64,000 nucleotides of DNA from Eudorina sp. 2006-703-Eu-15 (Eukaryota; Chlorophyta; Chlorophyceae; Chlamydomonadales; Volvocaceae), in assembly GCA_003117195.1 (NCBI GenBank), contig BDSI01000005.1, forward strand, positions 1,286,857 through 1,350,856, given 5' to 3'. The notes under the pieces were generated by a model. That model was not told where the DNA came from. It was given only the letters and a program-made list of their open reading frames with translations, and ran no database searches. A program made the position numbers and the translations under genes. Of this stretch, positions 58,901 to 64,000 are shown piece after piece; within the stretch, counting starts at the first letter, position 1, and each line of letters starts with the position of its first letter.

Positions 58901-60909
58901 CGAGCTTGCGAAGGGGCATGCTGCTGGGAGGCCGTGGTGTGAGGGCTGGCGAGGGTGTTGGAATGACCCCGATGGGCGCCCCTGTCCCCTGTCCCCTGTC
59001 CCCTGTCCCCTGTCCCCTGTCCCCTGTCCCCTGTCCCCTGTCCCCTGTCCCTGTCCCCTGTCCCTGTCCCCTGTCCCCTGTCCCCTGTCCCCTGTCCCCT
59101 GTCCCCTGTCCCCTGTCCCCTGTCCCCTGTCCCCTGTCCCCTGTCCCCTGTCCCCTGTCCCCTGTCCCTGTCCCCTGTCCCCTGTCCCCTGTCCCTGTCC
59201 CCTGTCCCCTGTCCCTGTCCCCTGTCCCCTGTCCCCTGTCCCCTGTCCCCTGTCCCTGTCCCCTGTCCCCTGTCCCCTGTCCCCTGTCCCTGTCCCCTGT
59301 CCCCTGTCCCCTGTCCCCTGTCCCCTGTCCCCTGTCCCCTGTCCCCTGTCCCCTGTCCCCTGTCCCCTGTCCCCTGTCCCCTGTCCCCTGTCCCCGGCCC
59401 CCTCAGGTGATCCCGGTGGATGCGCTGCTGGAGATCGCCCGGGACGGTCTGTTGGCCCGCTACATCTCGGGGGGCCGCAGCGCCAGTGAGGTTGCGGCCA
59501 TTGCCAAGCCGGAGCCCGTGGAGGACACGCCGGAGGCCCGGAGGAAGGGTGGGTGACTGGGTGGGAGGAAGGGTGGGCCACTGGGTGGGAGGAAGGGTGG
59601 GCCACTGGGTGGCGGGATGGTGGAGAGGACAGGCTGGGTAAGTAGCCGACCAAAGCACCAGACCCCGAGCTCACCGCGTCCAGCGATGGCCCTGCGGCTG
59701 AGAACTGAGCCGCACGGCACCACCGCAACCAGGCTGCTCCTATTTAGGCTGGGTGGGTTCCGACTGGGTGGGATGTGGTGGCCTGAGCCGCCCTCCCTGC
59801 CGCCGCACCGCCCGTGGTGATCTCCTCCGCAGGCTGGCAGCGCATGGCCCTGCTGGTGCTCTACTTCAACCCCTCCAACCTGCTCACCCCCGAGGAGTCG
59901 TTCGCGGCCATCTCCAGCCGCCTCATTGTGGGCCCCGTGGTGGAGACCCTGGTCTACTCGAAGATCCCCAAATCGGTGAGAGCCGCGCGCGCAAGGTGGA
60001 GGGGCCGGGGCGGCTGCGGGACAGGGCGGGGCAGGGCCCCCTGCTGCAGGGGACCAGGGCCTGCGGGTGGAAGCCCGACCTCGGAGGCATGCATTGCCGT
60101 GCTGCGGCTGGCGCCGCTATCGCGGTAGCCAATCACTACCACCACCGCCACCACTATCGCCCGAATATGATTCGACACCGCCCGCCCGCCCGCCCGCCCG
60201 CTCGCCCGCCAGTCGTATACCATTCTGGCTTCCCAATCATACACCATGCAGCGATGGGTCCTGCATTACTCTTCCCTCCGCCAACCCACTGGTTGTCTTC
60301 CCCACGCCAAACCCTCATCCCCGTCGGTGCGCCCCCCAGGTGGTGGACTGGGTGGAGGACATCTGCGCCGACTGGAACTTCCGCCAGATCATCCCCTGCC
60401 ACTTCGCCGCGCCCATCCGCGCTGGCCCCGCGGAGTTCCGCCGCGCCTTCACCTTCGCCTACGAGCTGGCTGAGGCGGACGGCCTCCTGCCGCCGAGACC
60501 GCCGCCCGAGGAGCAGCGACCCAAGCTGCCTCTGCCGGGCTTCTTGGGTGGACTGCTTGCCGCCTTTGGCGGCGCCGCGGCGGAGCCGGTCCAGGAGCGG
60601 AGCCGGCCCGTCGTATTCCCCGAGGATGACATGAAGGCGCTCAACACGCTCAACAACACGTTGTTGTCGCTCGGGGCTGTGAAGCGCAACGCGGACCTGG
60701 AAGAGGCGGCGGCGCTGGCGGGGGCGGAGGCGGCGGAGGCGGAGGCGGACGTGGCGGCGGGCGAGGCGGCGGAAGCGGCGCCGGTGAAGGCGGAGGCGGA
60801 GGCGCAGGCAGTGGGTGTGACGGAAGCGGTTGTAGGGGCGCCGGAGGCAGAGGCGAAGGCAGAGGCGAAGACGACGGGACTCTTTGCCGTTTTGGGCCGT
60901 GGGCGATGA
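55974..60909 (+). CDS. DUF4336 family protein, probably chloroplast-targeted
   Basis: Nine exons: 55974-56339, 56567-56725, 57148-57246, 57515-57565, 58024-58123, 58608-58714, 59407-59548, 59833-59975, 60340-60909. Total 1737 bases, 578 residues, in phase. The N terminus is basic and Ser/Ala-rich with an SVARA-Q candidate transit-peptide cleavage site. The core carries the conserved segments of DUF4336: GSVWVFEQTQALEVFNVYTP, VRMTVIKL, HKVFVGPFSRRFP, VYVAPYQWSFPLNLP, FFGIFP, YVRFSEVAFFHKKSRTLLVT, YFNPSNLLTPEESF and WVEDICADWNFRQIIPCHFA. The family occurs in plastid-bearing eukaryotes and cyanobacteria and resembles metallo-beta-lactamase-fold proteins; its biochemical function is not established. 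The last about 100 residues are an Ala/Glu-rich tail. Family call is good; targeting is inferred. Confidence 0.85.
58979..59395 (+). repeat. (CCCCTGT)n heptamer minisatellite
   Basis: About 59 units of CCCCTGT with scattered six-base CCCTGT variants, in intron 6 of the DUF4336 gene. The array ends about 11 bp before the acceptor CAG at 59404-59406, so it occupies the whole pyrimidine-tract position. Confidence 0.95.
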
Positions 60910-62438
60910 GGGCGCGCGGGCAGTGCTTGCACCTCGACGGCGGCTGGTGGCAATACATTGAGGACGGAGTCTCCGTGAACTCGCATTTTTGGGGCGTGGA
61001 GCGGGTTTCGGAGCGCTTCGTGTGCGGATGGGTGCGTGCTCGGTGTGTCTTCGTTTATGTGTGTGAGCGTGTGAGTGCGTGCGTGTGCAGTTAAGAGGGG
61101 TGATGATTGTGCTGAAGGGTGGCCCATTTACTGCTGTTGAGATGCGGCTGAGGATGAGATGCGGCTGTGGAGAAGAAGAAAAAAACCAGAAACATACTCG
61201 GTGCTGTGGCGTGTGGACCAACGGGAGATACGGACACGAGATTTGGAGGCAGCGCGTTGCTGTACTGCTGTGCCGGCGCGTGACAACACAAGACAACAAA
61301 TCGGGATGGCAAGCGTATAAGGTTGCTGGGGGTCGTGCATGCTTTGGCGGGCCGGTGGGACCGCACCGGCAGAGCACGGTGGGCGACGACGTCACGGGGT
61401 GGCACGCAGCGAAAGATGGCGTGATCGAAGACCACGTACTTACGGCGGATGGGGCCGGGCGGAGGCGCTGTGGTTTTGGCAGCGCCCTGCAGCACCGTGC
61501 GCCACGAGCGCACCGTGGTCGCGGCCGCGTGCTGCTCTACGTGGATTGATTTACGGTTCTGGGAACCTTTTTATTCGTGACGTCGGGGACGGAGCGGGGG
61601 CCTTGCTGGAAACGGTGGCGTTTCACAGTTATGGCTGGGAGAGGCGGTACGGCAGAGCCTTGAGCCGTGCATTGCTGTCGAACACTCTTCACTTGCAGCG
61701 GATGATTTTGTACTGGTCGTCTGGACGACAACACGTGGTCCTCGCCGCCATGGATTTTCGCGAAGTAGTACCGTGTTGAGCGCGTTGTCGCAGTAGTAAT
61801 GAGAATGGCGGTACACTTGGCGGCGGCTTGTCAAGTCGCCTCAGTGCCAAGCAGTGATGGTCCGTCGCGAGAATGGGCCCGGGATCTGGGCGCCCACGTA
61901 TAATGCGTGTGCCTTTCCCTGCCTTGCGAACGTTAACACACCCGGTCGCCTGTGCCAAGCCCCTGCGGAAAAGACGTCCGAGAACCATCCGTATTGATGT
62001 TCACACCAGAGCGTGGGCTTGTGATCCCGCTTTTGCGGGTTTGGCGGCTTGGCGGTTGGCGCTATTCGCGCTTTCAGCATGTCGACCGTTAGAACCGTTG
62101 CCACCGACCAACCCTGTCGACCCTGTTGTGCAACACAAGCTACGCGAAGTCAATTGTTTTGAGCAGAACGCTTGCTTGGGGGTTTAGGAAAAAACACCTC
62201 TGTATGCACCTGCAGGTTGTCCTTTCCGTTGCTAGCTCCGAAACGGCACGTTTTTGCCTTTAACAGTATCACTCAGGACAGTCACTGCAGCGTGCTTGAA
62301 TTTGGATCAATTTCGGGCACCTTTGGATGGGACGTATGTAAAAGCCGAACAGCGTCGCAAGCTTGTAACTTATCTGCGTCTATGCTGACCATTGCTGAAT
62401 GCTTATGAAATCAACATTTTATGTAGAAATCAGACGAC
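60910..62438. other. 3' flank of the DUF4336 gene and upstream region of APC6
   Basis: No supported gene. TGTAA occurs on + only late, at 62337-62341 and 62364-62368, close to the APC6 start, so the end of the DUF4336 transcript is unclear. Confidence 0.4.
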
Positions 62439-64000
62439 ATGGAAGTTCTTTGCTCTCGGCTGCGAGGGCTGGCGCAGGACTGTATAGACAAACATCTGAC
62501 AGCTTCTGCCATATTTTATGCGGATAAGCTCGTGACGTTCAGCAATCATTCTCCTGGAGACGTTTACCTGCTAGCCCAAGTATGTCCCTAAGTTCCGTGG
62601 CGTTCGTCTCTTCCCGCGTATCCGTTGTCGGTGCCTGCCCAGGTTGCTTGGTTTTCCATTCCACACGAAACCACGAGACTATGCCTTGAGGAGCTCATCG
62701 AACCCAAATTTTTTGTTCACTGGTGGGTTAGACAAGGGCTGTTTGATTGCTGTCTCCGTAGGCGTACTTCGCAGCACGCCAGTTTCACCGAGCGCTCTCC
62801 CTGCTGCGGAGCGCGGGTGTGGTGGAGCTGGGGGCCGAGTTCACCTACCTTGCCGGCTGCTGCCTGGCAGAGGCTGGCGACTGGGAGGAGGTGGTGGCAC
62901 TGCTTGGCGATGACGAGGCCATGCAGGAACCCCAAGCCTACGAGGTCTGTGCCGTACGGAGTCATCCGCGTCCCCGCCACGCGCTGAATTGAAACACACA
63001 TTTGCATACCGCGATTAGGCTGGAGAGCAGGATCGCTTGCGCGCGAAACACCCTCGACCTACGACAGCGCACAGCCGCACACCCCCAGGATCCTAGGCAG
63101 CCGTCAACACGTGACCCCACAAGCCGCGCTTTGGGCTGCCCACACATCCACGTGTCCACAAACTCACGGAAACCAGGCAATCTTTACTCGCCCACCCCGC
63201 CAATCCGCCCGCATCTTCCCCCTAAGTCAGCGAAACCGCAAGGGCGCACACCGCACCTCCCCTTCCCCCGCAGGACTCGGTGTTGGAGCCGCCGGGTGGC
63301 GGCGCGGGCGTGCGGGTTCAGGCGGGCATGTGCTGCCTCCGCGGCCGCGCCTTCGAGGCCCTGGAGAACCGGGGCAGGGCCACAGTCTGGTACCAGGTGG
63401 CGCTGCAGGTGGGAGGTGGCCAGGGGGTGCCTGTGGGATGAGGCTCGGGGCCAGAGCAGGCGGTGTTGCGCGGGTTCCTCCGTATCGCGGGGTGGTCCAT
63501 CCGGGCATCATCATACGGGGAGGTCAACCAAGTCGCATACGGTAGTCCTGGACAGCTGCCTCGCCCGACAAGCCTCCGGCAAAGACCGACCTGGTGGTGG
63601 GTCAGCCACACCTGGGTACTAAACACCTTTCCCGTAACCTGTGCCGTCTGGTTAAGTCAGCCCCGTCCCGAGATTGCTGTCTGTGCCCGTCGACTGCCTT
63701 GCGGTTGCGGCTCGCGATCACCCTCCCCCTCGCACCACCACCTGCACCATCACCATCATCATCGCCTGTATCGCTTGGTAAGCTGGGCTTGGCTTCTCGC
63801 GGCTCAGTTTCTTTTGTTCACGGTAGTCGTCATCGGCCCTGCGGCGCCTGCTCGCACGCCCGCAGCTGGATCCCTACTGTTACGACGCCTTCGCAGCCCT
63901 TATTGACGGCCACTTGCTGAGCAACGAGGCGGAGGTGGCGCTGGTGGAGCGGCTCAGCGCCGGGCTCACGGAGGGGGACCGATGGCTGGGGCTGCTGCTC
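62439..64000 (+). CDS. CDC16: Anaphase-promoting complex subunit 6 (APC6/CDC16), 5' part
   Basis: Four exons so far: 62439-62579, 62762-62944, 63274-63408 and 63866 to the window end, all phase 0, giving 198 codons. APC6/CDC16 is a TPR scaffold subunit of the APC/C ubiquitin ligase, which drives the metaphase-anaphase transition. The N-terminal helices read CIDKHLTASAIFYADKLVTF, DVYLLAQ, AYFAARQFHRALSLL, then TPR-like pairs with AGCCLAEAGDWEEVVALLGD, CCLRGRAFEALENRGRATVW and YQVALQLDPYCYDAFAALID. The transition LD(P/V)YC(Y/F)(D/E)AF is typical of CDC16. The rest of the gene lies beyond the window. Confidence 0.87.

Noticed and set aside
58979..59395. Regular repeat considered as a CRISPR-like array
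   Set aside because: The units are contiguous heptamers without spacers, inside a eukaryotic intron. The other regular arrays in the window fail for the same reason.

Overview
The window looks like nuclear DNA of a chlorophyte green alga, most likely of the Chlamydomonas/Volvox order. It is GC-rich, almost every gene is split by short introns with GTGAG/GTGCG/GTGGG donors and C-rich acceptors, TGTAA motifs lie downstream of several stop codons, and simple repeats and retrotransposon tails are abundant. There is no bacterial architecture. All gene models were assembled by hand by joining exons at GT..AG sites; in each one the summed exon length and the phases keep a single open frame.

Layout: 1255-3099 (+) RBR-type E3 ubiquitin ligase; 4631-8031 (-) auxin-efflux-carrier/PIN-LIKES membrane transporter with a 33-unit Pro-Gln loop; 8154-12371 gene-poor stretch with a LINE remnant, two truncated LINE tails and the last three exons of an unrecognised gene; 12372-24966 (+) a 22-exon ABCC/MRP transporter; 27160-33746 (-) a 16-exon coatomer alpha subunit; 34501-36654 and 37862-39565 (both -) a tandem pair of beta-propeller + BTB/POZ genes, the first split by a 502-bp non-autonomous hAT-like element; 41853-55333 (-) a 21-exon EF-hand + WD40 protein of the WDR49/WDR64 (CFAP337-like) type; 55974-60909 (+) a probably chloroplast-targeted DUF4336 protein; 62439-64000 (+) the start of APC6/CDC16, cut by the window end.

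The genes belong to unrelated housekeeping and ciliary processes: ubiquitin ligation, membrane transport, COPI vesicle coat, axoneme, plastid, cell cycle. There is no operon-like logic. ABCC and coatomer alpha converge, and the WDR49-like and DUF4336 genes diverge from a shared 640-bp intergenic region.

The most unusual material is non-coding or mobile: a MITE whose ends could supply splice sites that keep the frame of the BTB gene; short sequence families shared between introns of different genes; repeat arrays lying directly upstream of 3' splice sites; and a 2.65-kb intron made of a 1.7-kb hexamer array plus about 0.64 kb of GGGGCC-like repeat.
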